64,000 nucleotides of DNA, from positions 124,001 to 188,000 of the forward strand of contig NZ_FNNR01000008.1 of the NCBI RefSeq assembly GCF_900106835.1, written 5' to 3'. Of this stretch, positions 8,816-17,502 are shown one piece after another. Origin of the DNA: Arthrobacter sp. cf158 (GTDB lineage: Bacteria > Actinomycetota > Actinomycetes > Actinomycetales > Micrococcaceae). Below the pieces are notes generated by a model that saw only the letters and a list, made by a program, of their open reading frames with translations, did not search any database and had not been told where the DNA came from. Position 1 is the first letter of the stretch. Each line of letters begins with the position of its first letter. The position numbers were made by a program, and so were the translations under genes.

Positions 8816-8851
8816 CGGGGGCCCGCGAAAGCGCTCGACGGCGGGACGCGC

Positions 8852-11338
8852 CTAGCTGCCCAGCGTCAGGTTTTTCTGGTGCCCATGGCCGTCGAGTTGG
8901 ACCTCGACGACCAGGGGATTGGCGCTGACCAGGATGACGCCGGGATCGGCCTGCAGCAGCGTGCGCCACTGTGAGCCAGCCAGCGTTAGCCGGACAACGG
9001 ACTGCGTCCGGGACGGATCCGCCACAGACAGGGTGAGCTTGTCCCCGGGCTGGTGGGCAGCCACGGTGCAGGGCCCGGACGCTGCGTAGCCGCCGGCAGA
9101 TGCTGCGGCGAAGAAGTTGGCCAGGACCAGCTTGTCTTTGCCCACTTCCACGATCTGGGCATCCGCCGAGTTGGCCAAGACCTTCACAGCGGGGTTGGCC
9201 GACTGGGAGAACGTGTCCGAAGCGGCTGCGGCAGGCAGCATCATGTAGGCGTAGCCCGACGCCACGGGGTCCACGCCGTGGCGGTGGGTAAAGGTCACAT
9301 AGTCCCGCGTGACAGGATCCGTAGTGCCGCCAGTGTCCGCCCCTGAGTTGACGTCGAACCAGTTGCCGGTCCGCCGGACCACAGCCACTTCCGGGGTGCC
9401 CGAAACTCCGGGTGAGTCCAGGAAGACGTAGCCGCCGTGACCTTCAAGGTGCACGGACCGCTTCACGGCAACTGGTGCATCACCTGGTGCCATATGACGA
9501 TTCCGGGAATCCGTGCGCACAGCAGGCACTGAACCCACGGCGAAGGACCTGTTTTCCACCGTCGTCCGGACCGCGGCGCCGCCGGTTCCTGTGATGCCTG
9601 CGCCGAGGCAGACCACGGCGTCGTCCAGGAAGAACCATGACTTCCGGCCGGACAGGGTCTTGTTATGGTTCAGGTGGTCCATGCCGATCACACCCCAGCG
9701 ACCGTCCACGGTGAGTCCGCCGGCGAACGCCTGGAATGCGCGGGGGATACCGGTCCCTGCGCCTCCAGCTCCGCTTGCCCGAACCTGGTCATTGACGGTG
9801 GTGCCAGGAAGGGAATAGGGGTCAACAGTGGGCCAGAAGTCGGCGCTGAATTGGGACGGATCCTGACGGGTGTAGAGAAACGTCATGCCGTCGCCCTGGT
9901 ACCAGCCGAGGTTGTTCTCACTGTTGCCCCACTCGTAACGGCCTATCCTCTTGGAGGACAGGTTCACGGTGCAGCCCCATTCGGGACGGTGATGGACCAG
10001 CCGGTCCTGATCGGCAAACATGCGGCTGTACACAGGCGCCGGAACAGCGACCACGCTGGAATCGGAGAGCACGCCCAGGGAGAGCAAGGACTTCGCCAGG
10101 CTCTGCGTTGGATGCCCCACCAGCTTCTGGTCCGCGCAGCGTTCCAACCACCCCTTGGCCAGTGCCAGGAAACGGGAACGGTACGGCTCCTCACAACCCG
10201 GTGCCAACAGAAGGACAGCGGAGATCAGCCCAAAGCCGCTGACGTAGTCCGGTTCCCGCTGCCGGGAAACCGCGCGTCCACGGATGGTGTCCATGATCCG
10301 GCCGTCCCAGACGAACGGGGCGTACGTCTCTTCCACGGCGTCGAGGAGTACGGATCTCTTGGGGTCGTTGACCGCCCAGGTGCTTCCTCCCAGCATCGCG
10401 ATGATCTCGGCGATGCCGGCCAAAGCCACCACCCCGTACGTACCGGCGTAGGGCAGATAGGAGTGCTGCACATAGGACCCGTCGGCGTAGAAGCCGTCGC
10501 CGCTGGTGACGTATGTGAAGACACTGTTGGTTCCACCGCGGACAGTATCGCTGAGGGCATCGCGGCCCAAGGCGATCTCACTGGGATTGTTGTCCAGGAT
10601 GCCCCGCATGCAGCAGGCCAATGACTTGTCCACGCGGTTGGCGCCCGTCTCTGCCAGGGATGTAGCACGGCCGCGCCAATTCGGGTTGGGGGCGAACCAT
10701 CGGACGGCTGCCAACAGCGACGTCCGCAGGGCCGCGGGAACTTCAGCATGAAGGAGGGTCAGGATATCCACGGTCTTCCGGGGGACCCCGATCTCCCAGA
10801 ACCACCAGTTGCCTGCTGCTTTGATGGACGGTTTGTACGCAGTGTCATTCAGGAGCTGCAGGCCCGCCACGATGTCGGCGGCCAAGTCCGGGTCTCCAGC
10901 GTAAGGATTGCCGGGGACTGCGTATCCCAAAGCCATGTCGTACAGGCGGTTGAAGTGCAGGCCCATGTTGCCGGTAGCAGCAGTGGACTGTCCGATGCCC
11001 GTCAACGGGATGTCACTCCACAGCGAGGTTCGCACCGGTGCCTTGTCCATGGAAGTCCACCATTTCCCGGTGGTTTCACCCATTCCTTCAAGCTGCGACG
11101 CGAGCTCGGGGATGTCTGCCGCGCTCCGGCCTCCGGTCAGGACCAGCCGGCGTCGCTCGATGAGTTCCTGCACTCCGGCATCGGAGGCGGCAAAAGCGGG
11201 GCCGGTTTGGGAGAGCAGCGCCCCGGCGAGGGCTGCTGCACCTCCTGCGCGGAAGAGGGTCCTGCGGCTCATTGCGGGTCCATTGAAGTTCAAAACTGCT
11301 CCGTTCAAAACTGTTCCAGGTGTGATGGGGGTGGACAT
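8852..11338 (-). CDS. Tat-exported polysaccharide lyase family 8 (hyaluronate/chondroitin/xanthan lyase type)
   Basis: 828 residues from the ATG chosen here; an alternative start at 11272 gives 806. A twin-arginine signal (SRRTLFRAGG, about residues 24-33) is followed by a hydrophobic stretch ending PAFAA. The N-terminal alpha/alpha barrel contains NWWFWEIGVPRK (177-188), TGANRVDK (Asn234) and GSYVQHSYLPYAGTYG (His292, Tyr301). The nine-residue His-Tyr spacing is that of the PL8 active site. The C-terminal half is the beta-sandwich part. PL8 enzymes cleave uronic-acid polysaccharides by beta-elimination, leaving an unsaturated uronyl end. It follows lacI by 67 bp in the same direction. Which PL8 substrate it prefers cannot be read from the sequence. 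Confidence 0.9.
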   Translation of the reverse strand: MSTPITPGTVLNGAVLNFNGPAMSRRTLFRAGGAAALAGALLSQTGPAFAASDAGVQELIERRRLVLTGGRSAADIPELASQLEGMGETTGKWWTSMDKAPVRTSLWSDIPLTGIGQSTAATGNMGLHFNRLYDMALGYAVPGNPYAGDPDLAADIVAGLQLLNDTAYKPSIKAAGNWWFWEIGVPRKTVDILTLLHAEVPAALRTSLLAAVRWFAPNPNWRGRATSLAETGANRVDKSLACCMRGILDNNPSEIALGRDALSDTVRGGTNSVFTYVTSGDGFYADGSYVQHSYLPYAGTYGVVALAGIAEIIAMLGGSTWAVNDPKRSVLLDAVEETYAPFVWDGRIMDTIRGRAVSRQREPDYVSGFGLISAVLLLAPGCEEPYRSRFLALAKGWLERCADQKLVGHPTQSLAKSLLSLGVLSDSSVVAVPAPVYSRMFADQDRLVHHRPEWGCTVNLSSKRIGRYEWGNSENNLGWYQGDGMTFLYTRQDPSQFSADFWPTVDPYSLPGTTVNDQVRASGAGGAGTGIPRAFQAFAGGLTVDGRWGVIGMDHLNHNKTLSGRKSWFFLDDAVVCLGAGITGTGGAAVRTTVENRSFAVGSVPAVRTDSRNRHMAPGDAPVAVKRSVHLEGHGGYVFLDSPGVSGTPEVAVVRRTGNWFDVNSGADTGGTTDPVTRDYVTFTHRHGVDPVASGYAYMMLPAAAASDTFSQSANPAVKVLANSADAQIVEVGKDKLVLANFFAAASAGGYAASGPCTVAAHQPGDKLTLSVADPSRTQSVVRLTLAGSQWRTLLQADPGVILVSANPLVVEVQLDGHGHQKNLTLGS

Positions 11339-11405
11339 TGCGGTGAAAGTTTCCGCAACTTTATGTCCGGTTCCCGGGCACCTCAACAGAAATGAACAAA
11401 ACTGC

Positions 11406-12500
11406 TCAGGGCTTGTTGGGTGGCGAAACCGAGTCCCGGATGACGATGTGTGTGCCGACGGTAAGGGTGTTGTCAGAGGAGGCCCCGGCGTCGTGAGGTG
11501 ACTGGGAGAGCGCCAAACGCACGGCCTCGCGCCCCAGTTCCTCCAGCGGAACCCGGACCGTGGTGAGTCGGGGGCGCAGCTCGCTGGCCACCGGAACGTC
11601 GTCGTAGCCAACCACCGAGACGTCCTGTGGAACGCGGATGCCACGCTCCTCCAAGGCTTCGAGGATGCCGGCGGCTACCAGGTCATTGGCACCGAAAACG
11701 GCGGTGAAATCCACCTCTTGGTCCAGGAGCTCGCGCATGCGGCTATACCCGAAGCCGCGGCCAAAGGCGCCCTCATGAACCAGGGCCGGGTCCCGCTCAA
11801 TTCCGCGCGCATCCAAGGCGCGGTAAAAACCGGACAGCCGGGACGCCGTCGTGGAAAAGTCCCGAGGCCCTCCGACATAAAGGATCCTGCGGTGCCCCTG
11901 CGAGATCAGATAGTCGGTGATGGCGAAGGCGCCTCCTTCATTGTCGTAGGTGACCATCTTGGTGGGCACTCCCGCCCCCAAGGACGGCCTGCCGCAGAGG
12001 ACCAGTGAGGAGCCGGCCGCGTCCAACGCGCGTGCCCGGTCCGCCATCTGCTTCCTGTATCGCGGGTCGTCCGAAGCGCCCCCCACCAGAATTACGGCAT
12101 CAGTGCGTTGTTCACGCATGAGGTCCACCAACGCGAGTTCGCGTTCCTTGTCCCCATGGGTGGCGGTGATGAGGCACATGCGCCCTTCTGCGCTCGCCTG
12201 GCGTTCGACTCCGCGGGCGATGTAGGCGAAGAAGGGATCGGCCACATCGTTGATGATGATGCCCACGGTCCTGGTGGTAGCGCCGGCGAGGGCCCGGGCG
12301 TGTGCATTGGCCACATAGCCGAGGTCCGTCACGGACCGGAAGATTCGCTCGCGCGTGGCTTTTGCTACCGGGTAGTTGCCGCTCAGGGCCCTAGAAACAG
12401 TGGCCACCGATACGCCTGCCGCCTGGGCGACATCAGCAATGGTGGCGCCGCTGCCACCGCGGGCATGGATCGGATCTGTAGGGGAGCTTTTCTCAGTCAC
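11406..12500 (-). CDS. LacI-family transcriptional regulator
   Basis: 364 residues. The DNA-binding headpiece is near residues 19-70 (ATIADVAQAAGVSVATVSRA, then the hinge helix NAHARALAGATTRTVG). It is followed by the periplasmic-binding-type effector domain (GIIINDVADPFFAYIARGVE; GYDDVPVASELRPRLTTV). The GTG start overlaps the stop of the dehydrogenase gene by one base (TAGTG). It lies in the leftward arm of the polysaccharide locus and is the obvious binder of the two operators at 13558 and 13691. The effector is probably an oligosaccharide or its breakdown product. Confidence 0.94.
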   Translation of the reverse strand: MTEKSSPTDPIHARGGSGATIADVAQAAGVSVATVSRALSGNYPVAKATRERIFRSVTDLGYVANAHARALAGATTRTVGIIINDVADPFFAYIARGVERQASAEGRMCLITATHGDKERELALVDLMREQRTDAVILVGGASDDPRYRKQMADRARALDAAGSSLVLCGRPSLGAGVPTKMVTYDNEGGAFAITDYLISQGHRRILYVGGPRDFSTTASRLSGFYRALDARGIERDPALVHEGAFGRGFGYSRMRELLDQEVDFTAVFGANDLVAAGILEALEERGIRVPQDVSVVGYDDVPVASELRPRLTTVRVPLEELGREAVRLALSQSPHDAGASSDNTLTVGTHIVIRDSVSPPNKP

Positions 12501-13525
12501 TAAGCGATTCTCGCAAGATCCGCGGCCAATACCGGATAAGCCAAGGGCAAGCCCTCGGTCAATCGCCGGATTTCCATCACGGCGTGGCTGCCCAATCGGT
12601 GGATTTCGTTGCCCATGGCCCCCGCAATGTGGGGCGTCAGCACCACATTGGGCAGCGTGTGCAGCACGGAGCCGATCGGAAGCGGCTCCGGTTCTGTGAC
12701 GTCAAGATACGCGTCCAGCCGTCCTGAAACAAGCTCGGCAGTCAGGGCCACGGCATCGATCAAAGCACCCCGGGCAGTGTTGATCACCAGGGTTCCGTCC
12801 TTCATGAGACCGAGTTGCTGCGCACCGATGATCCCCTTGGTTTCTGCGATGTCCGGTGCGTGGACGCTCACGACGTCCGACAAAGCACACAGCTGGTCCA
12901 AGCCCACGGTTTCCACGCCGAGCGCCGAGGCTTCGACGGCGGTGAGATAGGGATCGTAGACCAGCACCCGGGCATCGAGGTTCTTGAGCAAGCCGATCAC
13001 CAGGCGCCCGACGCGGGAGGCGCCCACCAGTCCGATGGTCACGCCGTTGGTTCCTATGGTGGGGAAGCCGGACGCGTTGCGGGAAGCGCCTGTGATGCGC
13101 AGTTGTTCGCTGAACCGCCGGGCCCTTTTGAGGCCCATGACAATCGCGGCGAAGGTGTACTCCGCCACCGGCACCGCATTGGCAGCGGCCGAGGACGAAA
13201 CCTCTATTCCGCGGGCGTAGACCTCCGGGGACAGGAAGGTTTTGACGGTACCGGCTGCGTGGACGATGCAGCGCAACTCAGGCAGCTGATCCAGCACGAA
13301 CCCATCGATGGCGGGCGCGCCCCACCCCGTGATGAGGAGCTGGACGCCCCTGAGTTTTTCCAACGCTCCACGGGCGGCGAAGTCGGCGATGGGCTCGGAG
13401 TCCAGGAGCGTGACCATTCCGTGGAGTCGCGCGAGGTCCTCGGAGCTGAACAGGGTGCGCAGGTTGTTGCGGCCCATCGCGAACGCAGCCTTGATGGCGC
13501 CGGCTTGGTGGAGGTTGGTGGTCAC
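12500..13525 (-). CDS. D-isomer-specific 2-hydroxyacid dehydrogenase
   Basis: 341 residues with the NAD-binding Rossmann motif VTIGLVGASRVGR and the family's catalytic Arg (NTARGALID), Glu (LDVTEPEPLP) and His (LTPHIAGAM). The enzyme class reduces 2-keto acids or oxidises D-2-hydroxy acids. It begins with GTG directly behind the operator at 13558-13575 and is the first gene of the dehydrogenase-lacI-lyase unit. A role in handling sugar-acid products of the imported oligosaccharide is inference. An internal ATG (MGRNN) is an alternative start. Confidence 0.88.
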   Translation of the reverse strand: MTTNLHQAGAIKAAFAMGRNNLRTLFSSEDLARLHGMVTLLDSEPIADFAARGALEKLRGVQLLITGWGAPAIDGFVLDQLPELRCIVHAAGTVKTFLSPEVYARGIEVSSSAAANAVPVAEYTFAAIVMGLKRARRFSEQLRITGASRNASGFPTIGTNGVTIGLVGASRVGRLVIGLLKNLDARVLVYDPYLTAVEASALGVETVGLDQLCALSDVVSVHAPDIAETKGIIGAQQLGLMKDGTLVINTARGALIDAVALTAELVSGRLDAYLDVTEPEPLPIGSVLHTLPNVVLTPHIAGAMGNEIHRLGSHAVMEIRRLTEGLPLAYPVLAADLARIA

Positions 13526-13557
13526 TGCGGTTCCGTTCGGTTCGTCGAGGGAAATTT

Positions 13558-13575
13558 ATAGTAAGCGCTTGCTAT
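13558..13575. promoter_or_regulatory. LacI-type operator O1
   Basis: ATAGTAAGCGCTTGCTAT is an 18-bp palindrome with one mismatch and the central CG step typical of LacI-family operators. It sits 33 bp upstream of the GTG of the dehydrogenase-lacI-lyase unit. A near copy lies at 13691-13708. Confidence 0.85.
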
Positions 13576-13690
13576 TTGCAGCCACACTAGGTGGCCGGTT
13601 GAAATCCTGTCAATCCCGGCAGAAGCAATGAATGTATGGTTTTGTGCATGTTATTGACATCACACCTCGACCATGGGTAGCTTCTTCTCC

Positions 13691-13708
13691 ATAGTAAACG
13701 CTTACTAT
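13691..13708. promoter_or_regulatory. LacI-type operator O2
   Basis: ATAGTAAACGCTTACTAT is an 18-bp palindrome with one mismatch, and it differs from O1 in two bases. It sits 74 bp upstream of the first ABC permease gene. O1 and O2 centres are 133 bp apart, one serving each divergent promoter, so looping by a LacI tetramer or separate repression are both possible. Confidence 0.85.
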
Positions 13709-13781
13709 TTCTAGCCATTGAGCGCTCCCCAGGCGCCGGGCCACTCCACATCCGCCCTGACGGCGCAGACAGAGGAAATAC

Positions 13782-14822
13782 ATGAGCAGCAACAGTCAGA
13801 CACTCACGCCCCAAGCGACGCCCGACGTCGGCGGGCCGGCGACGGTGGCGGAAGGTCGCCGTCGGGGTCGACCACCGGCCAATGGTGCAGGGCAGGCCCG
13901 CAAGAAGGGTCTCATGGCAAGGATTCGGCGCGACAAAGTGATGCTGCTGCTGATCGCCCCCGGCTTCCTGTACTTTGTGGTGTTCCACTACGTCCCCCTT
14001 GCAGGAAACGTCATCGCGTTCCTGGACTACAAGCCGTACCTCGGCTTTATGGACAGCGTCTGGGTGGGCCTGGATAACTTCGCGGCCATGTTCCAGGACG
14101 GTGCCTTCTGGGAGGCCCTCCGGAACACGCTGGTGATCACGGGCCTCCAGTTGGCCCTTTTCTTCCCCGTTCCCATCTGCCTGGCGCTGCTGCTCAACAG
14201 CATCGTGTCCAATAAGATCCGGAAGTTCGTGCAGAGCGTTGTCTACCTGCCGCACTTCATCGGGTGGGTCATCATCGTGGCGGTCTTCTCCGAGGTCCTC
14301 GGTGCCACAGGAGCGGTTCCGCACCTGCTCGAAAACCTGGGCCTGCCCCGCTTCGATGCCATGACCACGCCGGAGTTCTTCCCGTTCCTGGTCACCATCC
14401 AGTCCATCTGGAAGGACGCCGGCTGGGGAACCATCATCTTCCTGGCAGCGCTCATGAACGTGGACCAGGAGCTCTACGAGGCCGCGGCGGTGGATGGAGC
14501 AAATGCCCGGCATCGGCTCTGGCACATTACGCTCCCCGGGATCATGCCGGTGATCGTCCTGTTGCTCATCCTCAACCTGGGCAGCATCCTGTCCGTCGGA
14601 TTCGAACAAATCGTCCTCCAACGCGACAACGTGGGACCCGGTGCCGGCGAAGTCCTGGACACGTACGTCTACTTCCACGGCATCCAGGACGGCCAGTGGG
14701 GACCCGCGGCCGCCGTGGGCCTCGTCAAGGGAATCGTCGGACTGTTCCTGGTACTTGGCGCCAACAAGCTCGCGCATTTCTTCGGACAGGAAGGTGTCTA
14801 TTCCAGTGGCAAATCCAAGTAG
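13782..14822 (+). CDS. ABC sugar transporter permease, LplB/AlgM1 type
   Basis: 346 residues with a 45-residue polar, basic N-terminus, then six predicted membrane segments beginning at VMLLLIAPGFLYFVVFHYVPL. The cytoplasmic EAA loop that contacts the ATPase reads YEAAAVDGANARHRLWHITLPGI. The family (CUT1; LplB/YtcP/AlgM1) imports oligosaccharides, often uronic-acid ones, and works with unusually large binding proteins, as here. It is the first gene of the rightward operon. The next permease gene starts inside its last 17 bases. No ATPase gene is present in the locus. Confidence 0.92.
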   Translation: MSSNSQTLTPQATPDVGGPATVAEGRRRGRPPANGAGQARKKGLMARIRRDKVMLLLIAPGFLYFVVFHYVPLAGNVIAFLDYKPYLGFMDSVWVGLDNFAAMFQDGAFWEALRNTLVITGLQLALFFPVPICLALLLNSIVSNKIRKFVQSVVYLPHFIGWVIIVAVFSEVLGATGAVPHLLENLGLPRFDAMTTPEFFPFLVTIQSIWKDAGWGTIIFLAALMNVDQELYEAAAVDGANARHRLWHITLPGIMPVIVLLLILNLGSILSVGFEQIVLQRDNVGPGAGEVLDTYVYFHGIQDGQWGPAAAVGLVKGIVGLFLVLGANKLAHFFGQEGVYSSGKSK

Positions 14823-15786
14823 CACGCTGGTGGCCGGCTTGGGCCGCCGCCCGAAGAACGGGCCCAGGAACGGGCCGAAGAACGGGCCAAAGAACCGGCC
14901 CAAGGCCAAGGACTCCCGTCCCGTCTGGATGGAGAAGCCCAAGCCGGCCATGCAGATTTCCAAAGCCATCGCTTTGGTGGTCATCTGTTTCCTGGCGCTG
15001 TACCCCTTGCTGGCGGTCCTCGCCACAAGCCTCTCCAGCCAGAGCGAGATCGCCAACAACAACGGCCTGGTGCTCTTCCCCAAAGAACCAACCTTCGCCG
15101 CGTACCAGACCATCTTTGCCGGCGGTGTAGTCACTGATGCGCTGATCCGGTCCTTGGTCATCACCACCGTGGGCACGGCCCTGTCCCTGGTGGTCACTGT
15201 GGCGATGGCGTACGGCCTGACCCGCCGGGACCTCGTGGGCGGACGGTTCTTCCTGATGACGGCGTTGTTCACCATGCTCTTCAGCCCTGGCATCATCCCC
15301 AGCTTCCTCATGGTCAAGGAGCTCGGGCTGCTGGACAATTACGCGGCTTTGGTCCTGCCCACCCTGATGAGCGCCTTCAACCTGGTGGTGGTGCGGTCCT
15401 TCTTCATGAACCTGCCGCAGGAATTGTTCGAGGCTGCGAAGATCGACGGCGCGGGAGACTTCCGAATCCTGGTCCAGATGGTGCTCCCTTTGTCGCGGGG
15501 AGTGCTGGCCGTCGTCGGGCTTTTCTACGCAGTGGGGTACTGGAACGCGTTCTTCAACGCCATGCTCTACCTGAATGACGACAAGTGGCCGCTGTCCATG
15601 ATCCTGCGCCAGTACGTTCTGCTCGGCCAGCCCATGGGCGATTCCGCAGTAGCCGAGATCGCGGTGCCGTCACAAGCGATCCAGATGGCCGTCGTCGTGA
15701 TTTCACTGATCCCCATCGTGATCGTCTTCCCGTTCCTTCAGCGGTACTTCACTAAAGGCGTCCTCACCGGCGCCATCAAAGGCTAG
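14806..15786 (+). CDS. ABC sugar transporter permease, LplC/AlgM2 type
   Basis: 326 residues from a GTG preceded by AGGAAGG; it overlaps the upstream permease by 17 bp. The N-terminal 38 residues are basic and repetitive (NGPK units). Six membrane segments follow (from AIALVVICFLALYPLLAVLATSL), with the EAA loop FEAAKIDGAGDFRILVQMVLPL. It is the partner of the preceding permease in a CUT1 importer. The repeat-rich N-terminus is encoded by four 12-bp tandem units and is unlikely to be needed for transport. Confidence 0.9.
   Translation: MANPSSTLVAGLGRRPKNGPRNGPKNGPKNRPKAKDSRPVWMEKPKPAMQISKAIALVVICFLALYPLLAVLATSLSSQSEIANNNGLVLFPKEPTFAAYQTIFAGGVVTDALIRSLVITTVGTALSLVVTVAMAYGLTRRDLVGGRFFLMTALFTMLFSPGIIPSFLMVKELGLLDNYAALVLPTLMSAFNLVVVRSFFMNLPQELFEAAKIDGAGDFRILVQMVLPLSRGVLAVVGLFYAVGYWNAFFNAMLYLNDDKWPLSMILRQYVLLGQPMGDSAVAEIAVPSQAIQMAVVVISLIPIVIVFPFLQRYFTKGVLTGAIKG
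14851..14898 (+). repeat. four 12-bp tandem repeats inside the second permease gene
   Basis: Units are ccgaagaacggg, cccaggaacggg, ccgaagaacggg and ccaaagaaccgg. They encode PKNG, PRNG, PKNG and PKNR in the cytoplasmic N-terminus of the permease. Copy number of such repeats often varies between strains by slippage. Confidence 0.85.
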
Positions 15787-15820
15787 TCGACTCAACTATC
15801 CACTTTTGAAAGGGAATCCC

Positions 15821-17470
15821 ATGAAAGCAGTCCCCACCACCGGCCCCAGCCGCCGGAACTTCCTTTCCGTCACGGGCATCGGCGCCCTGGCTTTGTTCAG
15901 TGGCGGAGCCTTGGTTGGCTGCGGCCAGCGCACCACCAGTGTTGCCTCCAATGCCAGCGAAGCACTGCTCCCAACGCACATGCCCCTCAAAGCAGCCGCG
16001 GCGGACATTCCAGGAACGGCAGAGGGTGTGCCGTCGGCGTTCTACAAGTACCCGGCTCCGTTCCGGAGTGTGGAGAACGCACCGCTCAAGGGCGGCAAGG
16101 TCACCGCCATCACCAACCTGTTCGGAACTGCCCCCAACGCCCGTGCGGACAACCCGGCGTGGCAAGCCATCGAAGCCCGTCTGGGCGGCCAGGTGGAGAT
16201 CACCTCGGTTTCCTCGGATGACTATGCCACCAAGTTCAACACGATCATTGCCGGTGGCGAGCTGCCGGACCTCATGCTCAACGACGGCGCGGCGGTGCCC
16301 AACATCGTGGAATTCCTGCAGGCCAAATGTGCTGACCTCACGCCGTTGCTGGGCGGGGACAAGATCAAGGAGTACCCCAACCTGGCGGCCATTCCGGAGG
16401 TGTTCTGGAAGCAGACAGTCCAGGCCGGCAAGCTCTACTCGCTGCCTATCCCACGCAACCTCACGGGCGGCTCGGGTTTTGTGAACCAGACCTTGCTGGA
16501 AAACGTGGGCATCACATCCACCGAGGACATCAAGGACAAGGACGATTTTTACCGGGTGGCCAAGGAGCTCACCAACCCGTCCAAGAACCAATGGGCCTTG
16601 GGCAGCACCAAGTTTGGACTCACCATGCTGCACCACATGTTCCGCACACCGAACGTCTGGAAGAACGACGGCGGCAAACTCACCAGGGCGTTCGAGACGG
16701 ACGAATACATGGCCGCGATCGAGTTCGCAGCCAAGCTCTACAAGGACGGACTGTATGTGCCGGGTTCCGAGGGCTGGACCAAATCGCAGATGGTGAACTC
16801 CTTCATCTCCGGCAAGGTTGCCATGATTTACGACGGGCTTCCCGCGTACATCGGACCCACCGGGTACGGCCGCAGCATCCCTGCAGCGAACAAGGCCAAC
16901 AAAGCTGTGCCGTTCATTCCCGTGGGCCACGACGGCGGGAAGGCACAGACATGGCTGGACAACATCACCTTCGCCACCGTCATGCTTAAGAAGGCAGATG
17001 AAGCCAAGCTCAAGGAAGTCCTGGCCGTGGCAAACTTCCTGGCTGCCCCGTTTGGCAGTGAGGAGTACCTGCTGCTGAACTATGGTGCAGAGGGAGCGGA
17101 CTACACCTTGGATTCCAACGGGAACCCGGTAGTCACCGAGCGTGCGCTGCTGGACAACGCTGTGCCGTGGAAGTACCTCGCCGCTCCGCAGCAAGTGGTG
17201 TACGACCCCAGCAACAAGGACATTGTGGACGTCATGCACAATGCCTACTCCAAGCTCATTCCGCTGGGTGTCGAAGATCCATGCGGCACCCTGTTCAGCC
17301 CCACCAACGCCAGCAAGGGCGCCAAGCTGGGCCAGCCAGTCTCCGATGCCGCCACGGCAGTGATCGCAGGCCGTGGCACCATGGACGCACTCAAAAGCGC
17401 AGTGGCGGACTGGAAGAAGAATGGTGGAGACACCATTCGTGGCGAATACGAATCAGCGCTGGCCAAGTAG
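15821..17470 (+). CDS. ABC transporter extracellular substrate-binding lipoprotein (family 1, large type)
   Basis: 549 residues. SRRNFLSVTGIGALALFSGG is a twin-arginine signal and LVGC a lipobox, so it is probably a Tat-exported lipoprotein anchored outside. The mature part has the pattern of large LplA/AlgQ-type binding proteins (AITNLFGTAPNARADNPAW; GELPDLMLND; WTKSQMVNSFISGKVAMI). ATG was chosen because GAAAGGGA precedes it. It lies 34 bp after the second permease and presumably captures the oligosaccharide released by the PL8 lyase. Length well above the usual 420-450 residues suggests a bulky ligand. Confidence 0.92.
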   Translation: MKAVPTTGPSRRNFLSVTGIGALALFSGGALVGCGQRTTSVASNASEALLPTHMPLKAAAADIPGTAEGVPSAFYKYPAPFRSVENAPLKGGKVTAITNLFGTAPNARADNPAWQAIEARLGGQVEITSVSSDDYATKFNTIIAGGELPDLMLNDGAAVPNIVEFLQAKCADLTPLLGGDKIKEYPNLAAIPEVFWKQTVQAGKLYSLPIPRNLTGGSGFVNQTLLENVGITSTEDIKDKDDFYRVAKELTNPSKNQWALGSTKFGLTMLHHMFRTPNVWKNDGGKLTRAFETDEYMAAIEFAAKLYKDGLYVPGSEGWTKSQMVNSFISGKVAMIYDGLPAYIGPTGYGRSIPAANKANKAVPFIPVGHDGGKAQTWLDNITFATVMLKKADEAKLKEVLAVANFLAAPFGSEEYLLLNYGAEGADYTLDSNGNPVVTERALLDNAVPWKYLAAPQQVVYDPSNKDIVDVMHNAYSKLIPLGVEDPCGTLFSPTNASKGAKLGQPVSDAATAVIAGRGTMDALKSAVADWKKNGGDTIRGEYESALAK

Positions 17471-17502
17471 CCGGTCCGCAGAGACCCAAGGATCCGAATA
17501 CC

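Noticed and set aside
11339..11405. AAAGTT-N5-AACTTT as a third LacI operator before the PL8 gene
   Set aside because: It has an odd-length spacer, lacks the central CG and does not resemble O1/O2. I regard it as a chance inverted repeat.
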